Source of the DNA: Polaromonas sp. A23
GTDB taxonomy: Bacteria > Pseudomonadota > Gammaproteobacteria > Burkholderiales > Burkholderiaceae_C
Assembly (NCBI RefSeq): GCF_002001015.1
Contig: NZ_MUNO01000006.1
Location: forward strand, 1-64,000
Direction: 5' to 3'
DNA length: 64,000 nucleotides
The translations under genes and the position numbers were made by a program. Under the pieces are notes generated by a model that was not told the DNA's origin, searched no databases, and saw only the letters and a program-made list of their open reading frames with translations. Within the stretch, counting starts at the first letter, position 1. Each line of letters opens with the position of its first letter. This document shows positions 18,592-26,855 of this stretch, in pieces.

Positions 18592-19741
18592 GCACACCGA
18601 CAACGCTCTGGCGCCCGGCGGGCTCGAGCCCTTCCAGAAATCGGCGGCGCTGTCGCTGGGCGTCGAGCTGGAACTGCAGCTCGTCAACACCCATGACTAT
18701 GACCTGGCTCCCTATGCCGAAGACATGCTGCGTCTTATGCACAAAATACCGCTGCCCGGCAGTGTGGTGCCCGAGATGACCTCGAGCATGATCGAGGTCT
18801 CCACCGGCGTCTGCCAGTCTTCCTCGGAAGTGCTGGGCCAGCTCACCCAGATCCGCGACGCACTGGTCAAAAGTGCCGACAAGCTCAACATCGCGGTGGT
18901 GGGCGGCGGCACGCACCCTTTCCAGCAATGGCACGAGCGCCGCATTTACGACAAGCCGCGTTTTCGCGAGCTGTCCGAGCTGTACGGCTATCTGTCCAAG
19001 CAGTTCACGATTTTCGGCCAGCACGTACACGTGGGCTGCCCCGATGCCGACACCGCGCTGCTGACGCTGCACCGCATGTCACGCTACATTCCGCATTTCA
19101 TTGCGTTGTCGGCATCCTCGCCTTATGTGCAGGCGCAGGACACTGCGTTTGATTCGGCGCGGCTCAACTCGGTGTTTGCCTTTCCGCTGTCGGGCCGCGC
19201 GCCGCTGGCGTTGACCTGGGAGGATTTCACGGTCTATTTCGAGAAAATGACGCGCACCGGCGTGGTCCGGAGCATGAAGGACTTTTATTGGGACATCCGG
19301 CCCAAGCCGGAGTTCGGCACCATCGAGATCCGTGTGTTCGACACGCCGCTGACGATAGGGCGGGCTGCGGCACTCTCGGGTTACGTGCAGTCGCTGGCGT
19401 CATGGTTCATGAACGACCAGCCCTTCACGCCCACCGAAGACGACTACCTGGTCTACACCTACAACCGTTTCCAGGCCTGCCGCTTCGGCCTGGAGGCCGT
19501 TTACGTGGACCCGGCCACAGGCGAACACATGGCGCTGCGCGATCACATCCTGATGACCATGGACAAGATCGGCCCGCACGCCGGCCCGCTCGGCGCCAGC
19601 AGCGGCATCCACTTGTTGCGCAGCAGTGTCGAGCTGTCGAACAATGACGCTCGCTGGCTGCGGGAATTGCAGGGCAAAGAGAATCTGTTGGCCGAAGTGA
19701 TTCGGCAAGCCGCGCTTAAATTTCGGGGACTGCCGGTCTGA
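18584..19741 (+). CDS. YbdK-type carboxylate-amine ligase (GCS2 family)
   Basis: A 385-residue ATP-grasp-like enzyme of the GCS2 family (YbdK type), related to plant-type glutamate-cysteine ligase. Motifs include [11 protein letters not shown] near residue 25, the Glu-rich metal site, [47 protein letters not shown] and [20 protein letters not shown]. coli YbdK has weak glutamate-cysteine ligase activity, so a glutathione-related role is possible; the true substrate is unknown. Translation starts at GTG 18584 after GGAGATC and overlaps the end of the antiporter gene. A separate dedicated gshA lies on the other side of kup. Confidence 0.87.
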   Translation: MSKHTDNALAPGGLEPFQKSAALSLGVELELQLVNTHDYDLAPYAEDMLRLMHKIPLPGSVVPEMTSSMIEVSTGVCQSSSEVLGQLTQIRDALVKSADKLNIAVVGGGTHPFQQWHERRIYDKPRFRELSELYGYLSKQFTIFGQHVHVGCPDADTALLTLHRMSRYIPHFIALSASSPYVQAQDTAFDSARLNSVFAFPLSGRAPLALTWEDFTVYFEKMTRTGVVRSMKDFYWDIRPKPEFGTIEIRVFDTPLTIGRAAALSGYVQSLASWFMNDQPFTPTEDDYLVYTYNRFQACRFGLEAVYVDPATGEHMALRDHILMTMDKIGPHAGPLGASSGIHLLRSSVELSNNDARWLRELQGKENLLAEVIRQAALKFRGLPV

Positions 19742-20005
19742 CCTTGTCAGCCTCACGCTCCGCCTCGGGTTTGTTGTTGGCAGCAGGACGAACTCCCCAC
19801 TTCCATTCCCAGTTCCTCCCTCGCCCCGACACAAGAGAAAAGTGAGTTGCCACCGGGCAACCCCCGACTTTCAGACCAACCACAGCAAAGCAACCGAAGC
19901 ACTGGCGTCAACGAGTTCAACTCGAAATTCAAAGAATAAATATGCTATAAATTTAGTAGCTACTTGCGCCCGAATCCATTGGACCAAGGCCACAAAACAC
20001 CAAAA
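19742..20005. other. Convergent intergenic region
   Basis: 264 bases between two converging genes. The only recognisable element is repeat A copy 4 (19944-19993). The remainder is A-rich just before the repeat and has no clear terminator hairpin or reading frame that looks coding. Confidence 0.6.
19944..19993. repeat. Dispersed repeat A, copy 4 (ybdK-kup gap)
   Basis: GCTATAAATTTAGTAGC is the palindromic head, followed by TACTTGCGCCCG and an AAGGCC box. It ends about 12 nt before the kup stop codon. Confidence 0.75.
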
Positions 20006-21874
20006 TCAGATCTCGATCTTGCTGCCCAGCTCCACCACCGAGTTGTTAGGCAGGTTAAGGAAGTCCGCCGCACCACTCGCGTTATGGTGCATCTGCGCAA
20101 ACAGCTTCTCGCGCCACGACGCCATGCCGCTGCCGATGGTCGGCACCACCACGTCGCGCGACAGAAAGTAGCTGGTGGTCATGACCTCGAGTTCACAGCC
20201 GCGCGTGCGCATCTGCTCAAGCGCTTTAGGCAGGTCCGGGTCGTTTTTGAAGCCGTAGTGAATCACCACCTGCCAGCAGTTGTGCCCCAGCGACTCGATC
20301 GCCAGCCGCTTGTCCATGCCTATCCAAGGCACCTCATGGTTGCGCACCGTGACAAACAGGTTCTGTTCATGCAACACCTTGTTGTGCTTGAGGTTGTGCA
20401 GCAAGGCATTGGGCACGGCGCCGGGCTCGGCGGTCAGGAACACCGCCGTGCCTTCAACACGGGCGGGCGGGCTGATGAAAACCGCACCCAGGAAGCTGGG
20501 CAGATCGATCGCATCGGCGCGTAGCTTCTCGTTCAGCAAATGCCGACCCTGTTTCCAGGTCATCATCAACGTGAAGATAATCCCGCCGATCACCAGCGGG
20601 AACCAGCCGCCAGCAAACAACTTCATCAGGTTGGAGGCGAAGAAGGCGAAATCCACGACAAAAAAGACACCGGTGGCGGAAAGGCAGAGCCAAAAGGGGT
20701 ATTTCCATCCATAACGAATCACATAGAAAGTCAGGATGGTCGTGATCAGCATGTCGGTACAGACGGCGATGCCGTAGGCAGCCGCCAGGTTGCTCGACGA
20801 TCGGAACATCACGACGGCCAGCACGATGGTGACAAACAGACCCCAGTTCACCAGCGGGATGTAGATCTGACCGGTATCGCGCACGCTGGTGTGCTGGATG
20901 TTCAGGCGCGGCAGGTAACCCAGCTGGATCACCTGTTTGGTCACACTGAAGGCGCCGGTGATAAGTGCCTGCGAGGCGATCACCGTCGCCATGGTGGCCA
21001 GCAGCACCAGCGGCAACAGCGCCCATTCCGGGGCCATCAGGTAAAACGGGTTCTTGACGGCTTCGGGAGTCTTCAACAGCAGCGCGCCCTGGCCGAAGTA
21101 GTTGATGGTCAGTGAAGGCATGACCACCGAGAACCAGGCCAGGCGTATGGGTTTCTTGCCGAAATGACCCAGATCGGCATACAGCGCCTCGGCGCCGGTC
21201 ACGCACAGCACCACCGCGCCCAGGATGATGAAAGTGGTACCGGGGTTGAACCACATGAACATCAGGGCGTAGTGCGGGCTCAGCGCCTTGAGGATGATGG
21301 GATTGGCAATGATTTGCGACAGCCCCAGCAGCGCCAACGCGGCAAACCAGACCAGGGTGATCGGCCCGAAAAACTTGCCGATGCCGGCGGTACCGTGCTT
21401 TTGCAACGCGAACAGCGCAAACAGGATGATCAGCGTGGCCGGAATCACATATTGCTTGAAGGCCGGCGAAATCACTTCCAGGCCTTCGACCGCCGAAAGC
21501 ACCGAAATCGCCGGGGTGATGACGCCGTCGCCGTAAAACAGCGATGTTCCGAAGATGCCGATGATCAGCAGGATGCGCCGGAGCTCGGGTCTGTCCTTGA
21601 CGGCCTGCGAAGCCAGTGCCAGCATGGCGACAAGCCCCCCCTCGCCGTTGTTATCAGCACGCAGCACCAGCAGCACGTACTTGATCGAAACGATCACGGT
21701 CAGTGTCCAGAAGAAGATGGACAGGATGCCGTAAACGTTTTCAGGGGTAAACGCGACGTGCCCGGAGCCGAAGACTTCCTTGATGGCATACAGGACGCTG
21801 GTTCCGATGTCGCCGTAGACGACACCAATGGCGCCCAGGGTGAGCGCCGCAAGAGATGATTTTTTACTGGACAC
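20006..21874 (-). CDS. kup: Kup-type potassium uptake protein
   Basis: A low-affinity K+:H+ symporter of the Kup/HAK/KT family in the inner membrane. The protein has the N-terminal signature [23 protein letters not shown], about 12 hydrophobic segments up to residue 440, [19 protein letters not shown] near residue 110, and a hydrophilic C-terminal domain. The GTG start at 21874 (protein beginning [17 protein letters not shown]) is preferred because AGCGGGA lies upstream and it gives 622 residues, the same as E. coli Kup; a TTG ten codons further upstream is also possible. It lies downstream of gshA on the same strand, separated by about 500 nt of repeats. Confidence 0.95.
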   Translation of the reverse strand: MSSKKSSLAALTLGAIGVVYGDIGTSVLYAIKEVFGSGHVAFTPENVYGILSIFFWTLTVIVSIKYVLLVLRADNNGEGGLVAMLALASQAVKDRPELRRILLIIGIFGTSLFYGDGVITPAISVLSAVEGLEVISPAFKQYVIPATLIILFALFALQKHGTAGIGKFFGPITLVWFAALALLGLSQIIANPIILKALSPHYALMFMWFNPGTTFIILGAVVLCVTGAEALYADLGHFGKKPIRLAWFSVVMPSLTINYFGQGALLLKTPEAVKNPFYLMAPEWALLPLVLLATMATVIASQALITGAFSVTKQVIQLGYLPRLNIQHTSVRDTGQIYIPLVNWGLFVTIVLAVVMFRSSSNLAAAYGIAVCTDMLITTILTFYVIRYGWKYPFWLCLSATGVFFVVDFAFFASNLMKLFAGGWFPLVIGGIIFTLMMTWKQGRHLLNEKLRADAIDLPSFLGAVFISPPARVEGTAVFLTAEPGAVPNALLHNLKHNKVLHEQNLFVTVRNHEVPWIGMDKRLAIESLGHNCWQVVIHYGFKNDPDLPKALEQMRTRGCELEVMTTSYFLSRDVVVPTIGSGMASWREKLFAQMHHNASGAADFLNLPNNSVVELGSKIEI

Positions 21875-22010
21875 AAAAAATTCCCGCTTTGCAGCCGGGG
21901 TCAAAGACCGGGCCCCGGCGGCGGGAAGGTTACCTTGGGGACCGCTATTTTGCGCCTCGACCCGCGTTCGGCAAGTCAGCGTGCATCCCTAAATGCAAGA
22001 ATTCCCCTTT

Positions 22011-22027
22011 TTGTTGCACTGCAACAA
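22011..22027. promoter_or_regulatory. 17-bp perfect palindrome upstream of kup
   Basis: TTGTTGCA-C-TGCAACAA has perfect 8-bp arms. It lies about 140 nt upstream of the kup start and looks like an operator. The TGCACTGCA core resembles sites described for PhaR-type regulators, a resemblance recalled and not tested. Confidence 0.45.
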
Positions 22028-22093
22028 CTTGTAACATCGGCAGCCGGCGCGCGGCCATTCCGGGGATTTTTGCCGGCCCCACCGGCCACTACC

Positions 22094-22136
22094 ATTTTGA
22101 TAGCTGCCCATGCCCGCTGGATAAGGGCCTGAGGCT
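22094..22136. repeat. Dispersed repeat A, copy 5 (gshA-kup gap)
   Basis: ATTTTGATAGCTGCCCATGC followed by CCGCTGGATAAGGGC and GAGGC. It shows the complete tail of the repeat, including the ATAAGGGC box and the GAGGC end. Confidence 0.75.
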
Positions 22137-22149
22137 TAAAAGTTCACTG

Positions 22150-22366
22150 CCCAACCGTTTGAGCGCAGAGGGGAAGGCATCGCCTCGCCGGTTTGCCAGC
22201 GGCCGCAGGCAGGCCGGCTTTGCCGGATGCCTTGCGGCGTCCCCTGCAAGGGGAAAAGGAACTACACGTAGCGCAGCGTAGTGAGGACCGATAGGGGTAA
22301 GCAGTCAATCTCTGCAAGGGGAAAAGGCGCTACACGAAGCGCAGCGGAGTCAGAACGATAGGGGTG
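22150..22366. repeat. GC-rich repeat B block with two tandem units
   Basis: The block contains a GCCGGC-TTT-GCCGG hairpin followed by two tandem units starting at 22244 and 22312 (period 68 nt). Each unit begins CTGCAAGGGGAAAAGG, runs through CTACACG-AGCGCAGCG, and ends GATAGGGGT. It shares its hairpin and the CTACACG/AGCGCAGCG segment with blocks at 50815, 56589 and 63614. The second unit ends about 10 nt before the gshA stop. Confidence 0.7.
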
Positions 22367-22375
22367 AACCAATCC

Positions 22376-23671
22376 CTAGTCATACACTTCCGCGTCCGGA
22401 TCGGTGGCTTCCAGCTCGTAGCTGGCTGCCAGCATGGCCAGGCGGCCGATCACCCCATACATATAAAAGCGGTTCGGCCCGCTGGCGCCCGGCGGCACGC
22501 CCGGCTGCGGCAGCCGGCCGCTGTCGGCAAAAGCCAGCGGCACAAAACTGGCGCCGGGGGCGTTGAGGTTTTCGTCGATGCCGCGGTCGGCATGTACCCG
22601 GTAAAAGCCGCCCACCACGTAGCGGTCCATCATGTAGACGACCGGCTCGGCCACCGCGTCGTTGATGCGCTCGTGGGTCTGCACCCCTTCCTGGATGATG
22701 ACTTCGGACAGCGCCTGGCCGTCTTTGGTCGTGCTCATCTTGTTTTTGGCCTTGCGGTTGAGCTCGTCCAGGTCTTTCACGTCGCGCACCGTCATGATGC
22801 CCATGCCGTAGGTGCCGTTGTCGGCCTTGACGATCACAAACGGCTTCTCGTTGATGCCGTATTCCTTGTACTTGCGCTTGATCTTGGTAAGCAGCGCATC
22901 GACATTGCTGGTCAGGCAATCCATGCCCGAACCTTCGGCAAAATTGACCTCGCCGCATTTGGCAAACATCGGGTTGATCAGCCAGGGGTCCACGCCCAGC
23001 AGCTTGCCGAAACGCTTGGACACTTCCTCATAGGCCTGGAAATGGCGCGACTTGCGCCGCACCGACCAGCCCGCATGCAGCGGCGGCAACAGGTACTGCT
23101 CGTTGAGGTCTTCCAGCATGCCGGGAATGCCGGCCGACAGGTCGTTGTTGAGCAGGATGGTGCAGGGGTCGAAATTCTTCAGGCCCAGGCGCCGGTCGGT
23201 GCGGACCAGCGGCTCCAGCGTGATCTGCTCGCCGGTGGGCAGCGTCAGCGTGGTCGGCGCGGTGATCTCCGGGCTGAGCGAGCCAAACCGCACATTGAGC
23301 CCGGCCTGGTGGAAGATACGCTTGAGCTGCAGGATGTTGGCCAGGTAAAAGGTGTTGCGCGTGTGGTTCTCGGGAATGACCAGCAGGTTGCGCGCTTCCG
23401 GGCAGATTTTCTCGATCGCGGCCATCGCGGCCTGCACAGCCAGCGGCAGCATCTCGGGCGTCAGGTTGTTCCAGCCGCCGGGGTAAAGGTTGGTGTCCAC
23501 CGGCGCCAGCTTGAAACCGGCATTGCGCACATCGACCGAGCTGTAAAAGGGCGGCGTGTGCTCCATCCACTCCAGGCGAAACCAGCGCTCGATCGCCGGT
23601 GTGGTGTCCAGGATGCGCTGCTCCAGCTCGTTGATGGGGCCGTTCAAGGCAGTAATGAGGTGCGGAACCAT
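22376..23671 (-). CDS. gshA: Glutamate-cysteine ligase (proteobacterial GshA family)
   Basis: A 431-residue enzyme of the GshA family (PF08886 type) found in beta- and gammaproteobacteria, which makes gamma-glutamylcysteine, the first step of glutathione synthesis. Recognisable stretches are VDTNLYPGGWNNLTPEML, VIPENHTRNTFYLANI, NNDLSAGIPGMLEDLNEQYLLPP and VIVKADNGTYGMGIMTVRD, the last resembling an ATP-grasp nucleotide-binding segment. It is unrelated in sequence to the YbdK-type enzyme at 18584. The first residues (MVPHLITALNGPINELEQRI) match the family start. No gshB is present in the window. Confidence 0.93.
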   Translation of the reverse strand: MVPHLITALNGPINELEQRILDTTPAIERWFRLEWMEHTPPFYSSVDVRNAGFKLAPVDTNLYPGGWNNLTPEMLPLAVQAAMAAIEKICPEARNLLVIPENHTRNTFYLANILQLKRIFHQAGLNVRFGSLSPEITAPTTLTLPTGEQITLEPLVRTDRRLGLKNFDPCTILLNNDLSAGIPGMLEDLNEQYLLPPLHAGWSVRRKSRHFQAYEEVSKRFGKLLGVDPWLINPMFAKCGEVNFAEGSGMDCLTSNVDALLTKIKRKYKEYGINEKPFVIVKADNGTYGMGIMTVRDVKDLDELNRKAKNKMSTTKDGQALSEVIIQEGVQTHERINDAVAEPVVYMMDRYVVGGFYRVHADRGIDENLNAPGASFVPLAFADSGRLPQPGVPPGASGPNRFYMYGVIGRLAMLAASYELEATDPDAEVYD

Positions 23672-23808
23672 GCGGCCACTTTCGATTGGGAAACGTTGTT
23701 ATTGCTTCGGTGATAGCTGACCGAATTTTAGGGAGATTGGGGTGCCCCGACGCGGTTACAAGAGGTAAGCCATCGAGGTATTCCGGCGCCCGGCCGGTTG
23801 GTGGCTTT

Positions 23809-25119
23809 TCAGCTGCGGACTTCGCCCTGGCCCAGCACCACGTACTTGAGCGAGGTCAGGCCCTCGATGCCGACCGGCCCGCGCGCATGGAACTTGTCCG
23901 TCGAGATACCGATTTCGGCACCCAGGCCAAACTCGAATCCATCTGCGAAGCGGGTGCTCGCATTCACCAGCACGCTGGCCGAGTCCACCTCGCGCAGGAA
24001 ACGCTGGGCATGCATGTGGTCGCGCGTGAGGATGGCGTCGGTATGGTGGCTCGAATACTTGTTGATGTGGGCAATCGCCTCATCCACGTCGGCGACCACC
24101 TTGATGCTGATGATGGGCGCCAGGTATTCCTCGTACCAGTCCTGCTCGGTCGCGGGCTGCACCCTGGCGCCGGGCAGCTTCGCCAGAATGGCCTGCGCTT
24201 CAGCATCGCAGCGCATCTCCACGCCCTTGGCCGCATAAATCGCGCCGATTTCAGGCAGGAAGCTGGCAACGACGCCGCGCGCGACCAACAGGCCTTCGCT
24301 GGCATTGCAGGGGCTGTATTTCTGAGTCTTGGCGTTATCGGCCACCGTCACCGCCATGGCGATGTCGCAGGGATCATCCACATAGACATGGCAGTTGCCG
24401 TCCAGGTGTTTGATCACCGGTACCTTGGCGTCGCGGCTGATGCGTTCAATCAGGCCCTTGCCGCCGCGCGGGATGATCACGTCCACAAACTGCGGCATGG
24501 TGATCAAGAGGCCCACGGCTTCGCGGTCGGTGGTGGGCACCAGTTGCACCGCATCGGCCGGCAGGCCGGCGTCGGTCAGCGCCTGCTGCACCAGCTCCGC
24601 CAGCGCCTTGTTCGACTCGATAGCTTCGGAGCCGCCACGCAAAATGCAGGCATTGCCGCTTTTGATGGCCAGCGAAGCGGCCTCAATCGTCACATTGGGC
24701 CGGCTTTCATAAATCATGCCAAACACACCGATGGGCACGCGCATCTGGCCGACACGGATGCCGCTGGGCTGCTGCTTCATGCCGATGATCTCGCCGATCA
24801 CGTCCGGCATGGCCGCCAGCTGCTCGCAGCCCAGGGCCACGGTCTCGATGATTTTCGGGCTCAGCTTGAGCCGGTCCAGCATGGGCCCGGCCAGGCCGGC
24901 CGTTTTGGCCCGCTCCAGATCAAGGGTATTGGCCGCTTGCAGCGGCGCAATCTGGCTGCGGAGCAAATTGGCCAAACCCAGCAATGCTCTGTTTTTAATA
25001 GCTGCTTGCGCCCGCGCCATAAGGGCAGAAGCCGTTTTTGCCTTTAAACCCATGGCCTGCATGAGCACCGGGAGTTCGCTGCGGGCAGCCAAGGCGTTGG
25101 GGGAGTCGGGCGCGTTCAT
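23809..25119 (-). CDS. proA: Glutamate-5-semialdehyde dehydrogenase (gamma-glutamyl phosphate reductase)
   Basis: ProA reduces gamma-glutamyl phosphate to glutamate semialdehyde with NADPH in proline synthesis. The 436-residue aldehyde-dehydrogenase-fold protein has [36 protein letters not shown]-type motifs near residue 135, [12 protein letters not shown], the catalytic Cys near residue 271 in [13 protein letters not shown], and GTDAILT-like [11 protein letters not shown]. Residues about 34-42 (ARAQAAIK) are encoded by repeat A, in an N-terminal helix where variation is tolerated. It lies 44 nt downstream of the hemerythrin gene on the same strand and may be read through from it. No proB is nearby. 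Confidence 0.95.
   Translation of the reverse strand: MNAPDSPNALAARSELPVLMQAMGLKAKTASALMARAQAAIKNRALLGLANLLRSQIAPLQAANTLDLERAKTAGLAGPMLDRLKLSPKIIETVALGCEQLAAMPDVIGEIIGMKQQPSGIRVGQMRVPIGVFGMIYESRPNVTIEAASLAIKSGNACILRGGSEAIESNKALAELVQQALTDAGLPADAVQLVPTTDREAVGLLITMPQFVDVIIPRGGKGLIERISRDAKVPVIKHLDGNCHVYVDDPCDIAMAVTVADNAKTQKYSPCNASEGLLVARGVVASFLPEIGAIYAAKGVEMRCDAEAQAILAKLPGARVQPATEQDWYEEYLAPIISIKVVADVDEAIAHINKYSSHHTDAILTRDHMHAQRFLREVDSASVLVNASTRFADGFEFGLGAEIGISTDKFHARGPVGIEGLTSLKYVVLGQGEVRS
24992..25033. repeat. Dispersed repeat A, copy 6 (inside proA)
   Basis: TAATAGCTGCTTGCGCCCGC followed by CCATAAGGGC and GAAGCC, in frame within the 5' part of proA, where it encodes ARAQAAIK. Confidence 0.8.
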
Positions 25120-25163
25120 CCTGCTATTTTGCCTCTAATCACAACCAGGGACCGTCCACTCAA

Positions 25164-25745
25164 TCAGCCGCCGGCGCGGACGCCGCGGCGCTGCATCATG
25201 TCCTGGCTCATGGCTTGCAGGTCCTCCCCGGCCAGCACCGCCTGCGCGGCAGGGTAGGCTAGCTTGTCTTCGTCCATCAGGTGCCGTCCGTACAGTGCGC
25301 TGAAGCGCTCGAGTACCGCAGTCTGGGCGGGCAACAGTGGCGCCCAATCGGTGGCCGAACTTTCGGCAATGGCCTGCAGCACGCTGCGCGCAGGGGGCCA
25401 CGCCGCTTCCATATCCCGGTGGTCCTGCAGGAGGCGCTGCACCAGGGCGCGCAGGCCGGCATCCGGCCCGGCGAGCAATGGCGGGAATACATGCAACTCT
25501 TCGTCCTGGTGATGCAGCGGTGCGGCAAGGTCAAAGTAACGCATCACGTCACGCGCCGCCTGGCGCGCCGAATCGTCGCGGCCGTGTTCAAGCAAGTGCT
25601 GTTGCAGACGTGCCAGCAGCGCGAGCATGCGCTCCACCCGCTCGTGGCAGGCGGCGAGCATGTCGAAAGGCGCCTCGAACCCGGCGCCCGGTGCGTGCAC
25701 ACCGGGCAGGGACGCAGGCTGCACGACCCGGCGCACCACCCCCAT
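25164..25745 (-). CDS. Hemerythrin-like (HHE) domain protein
   Basis: A 193-residue soluble protein with the helical HHE cation-binding pattern: an N-terminal His in MLAACHERVERML, HHQDEELHVFP near residue 85, HRDMEAAW near residue 115 and HLMDEDKLAYP near residue 160. These residues would bind a di-iron centre that can hold O2 or NO. It starts one nucleotide after the stop of the preceding small gene and is the last gene of the long nitrate-respiration set. A role in NO or oxygen handling is inferred from the position behind nnrS and nar genes. The start at MGVVRRVV is chosen for coupling; its ribosome-binding site is weak. Confidence 0.85.
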   Translation of the reverse strand: MGVVRRVVQPASLPGVHAPGAGFEAPFDMLAACHERVERMLALLARLQQHLLEHGRDDSARQAARDVMRYFDLAAPLHHQDEELHVFPPLLAGPDAGLRALVQRLLQDHRDMEAAWPPARSVLQAIAESSATDWAPLLPAQTAVLERFSALYGRHLMDEDKLAYPAAQAVLAGEDLQAMSQDMMQRRGVRAGG

Positions 25746-25746
25746 G

Positions 25747-26151
25747 TCAGCCGAACTGCACCGGTTGCCCCTGCGGGTCAAACGGAATAAACGCGCCGAT
25801 CTTGCCTTGCTTGATGGACTCGACCATGCGCTGCAGCGGCTCCTCGGCGTCTTCGGTGGTCGGTGCGCGATTCACCGAGCCCGACATGGCCGCGGCAAAC
25901 ACCAGCCCCCAGTTGTGGCCAAACTGGCGGGACTCCTGCACCAGCGCGGCAAACGAGCTCAGATCCTCCGGGCGCTTGTCGACACACATCAGCGGGACCA
26001 GCGCGCCGCCCTGGCCGGCCTCAAAACGTTCGCGTTGCACCGGCGAGCTGTCCTCGGGCAGCTCGACACCGGTAAATACAAACAGCAGGCGCTGCGGTTC
26101 GGGTTGTGCGCGGGCGGCCTGCAGCAGGTCGTCAAAGCTCAGAATGTCCAT
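25747..26151 (-). CDS. Conserved small protein of unknown function, near nrdJ
   Basis: A 134-residue soluble protein starting MDILSFDDLLQAARAQPEPQRLLFVF. It is acidic overall, with segments GQGGALVPLMCVDKRPEDLSSFAALVQESRQFG and WGLVFAAAMSGS that alternate predicted strands and helices. I recall homologues being labelled ribonucleotide reductase subunit alpha because of their neighbourhood, but no reductase motif is visible and that name should not be taken as function. It lies 22 nt after the nitroreductase gene and one nucleotide before the hemerythrin gene, so it belongs to the same transcript. Function unknown. Confidence 0.8.
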   Translation of the reverse strand: MDILSFDDLLQAARAQPEPQRLLFVFTGVELPEDSSPVQRERFEAGQGGALVPLMCVDKRPEDLSSFAALVQESRQFGHNWGLVFAAAMSGSVNRAPTTEDAEEPLQRMVESIKQGKIGAFIPFDPQGQPVQFG

Positions 26152-26173
26152 GGGTTCTATCCAGTCACAGGAA

Positions 26174-26845
26174 TTAAAAAGGGTCCGCCGGCTCGCGTTC
26201 CGGTGCGGCATCATCGGTAGAAAGGCTGCTTACAAAATCAGCAGGTACCGGCCTCAGGCGGGCGGGCTTGCGCGACTGGGCTGTGCCGACGCTGACAAAA
26301 CACAGGGCATGTTCGCCGCCTGCCAGGCCGAACAGCTGGCGCAGCCCCGAGGACTTCAGTGCCTTGCCGCTGGTCAGTGACGAACCATAACCCAGGGCCG
26401 TGGCCATGAGCAGCATGTTCTGTACCGCACAGCCGGCCGAGACCAAGCGTTCAGCCAGGTCGATCCCGGCATCGCCACACTCGCCATCGACCACCACCAG
26501 CATGAGCAAGGGCGCACGATGCGCTTTTTCGCGTGCCTGCGCGATCTGTTCAGGGGTGGCCTGGGCATCGCGCTCAACCAGCGCCGCGCCGAAAACCGCG
26601 GCCAGCCGTGCGCGAGCCGCTTGCGGCACCAGCACAAAACGCCAGGGCAGAAGCTGCCCGTGGTCGGGCGCCGTGGCGGCGGCACTGAAGATCATGTCGA
26701 GTTGCTTCGCATCGGGCCCGGGTGCGACCAGCCGCTTCGGCAAAATGGTCTGGCGCGATTGCATGAGGGCTGCCGCCAGCTGCGCCGGGTCGGCGTCGGC
26801 CGTGGCGACTGCGGGGGTCTGACCGGGAAAGGCAGGCAGGTTCAT
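26174..26845 (-). CDS. Nitroreductase-family flavoprotein
   Basis: A 223-residue protein of the FMN-dependent nitroreductase fold. It has the N-terminal RQTILPKRLVAPGPD with DMIFSAAATAPDHGQLLPWRFVLV (the FMN-phosphate and ring-binding region near residue 50-70), a central helix AERLVSAGCAVQNMLLMATALGYGSSLTSG, and the C-terminal GTAQ. Such enzymes reduce nitro or quinone compounds with NAD(P)H; some relatives modify flavin. The start MNLPAFPGQTP lies 10 nt after the nnrS stop. The context (nitrate reductase, NnrS, nitronate monooxygenase) suggests a role in nitrogen oxide or nitro-compound metabolism, which is inference. Confidence 0.87.
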   Translation of the reverse strand: MNLPAFPGQTPAVATADADPAQLAAALMQSRQTILPKRLVAPGPDAKQLDMIFSAAATAPDHGQLLPWRFVLVPQAARARLAAVFGAALVERDAQATPEQIAQAREKAHRAPLLMLVVVDGECGDAGIDLAERLVSAGCAVQNMLLMATALGYGSSLTSGKALKSSGLRQLFGLAGGEHALCFVSVGTAQSRKPARLRPVPADFVSSLSTDDAAPEREPADPF

Positions 26846-26855
26846 CAATTCACTT

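Larger units (their letters stand above)
21875..22375. other. Repeat-rich intergenic region between gshA and kup
   Basis: About 500 bases without a gene. It holds a 17-bp perfect palindrome (22011-22027), repeat A copy 5 (22094-22136) and a GC-rich repeat B block with two tandem units (22150-22366). The part next to kup presumably contains the kup promoter, but no convincing -35/-10 pair was found. Confidence 0.7.

Noticed and set aside
22364-23713. A 449-codon open frame on the plus strand
   Set aside because: It is the antisense shadow of gshA; composition and lack of any motif argue against a gene.
25747-26151. Naming this gene as a ribonucleotide reductase subunit
   Set aside because: I recall that label for homologues near nrdJ, but no reductase, radical or metal-binding motif is visible; the label seems to come from neighbourhood.
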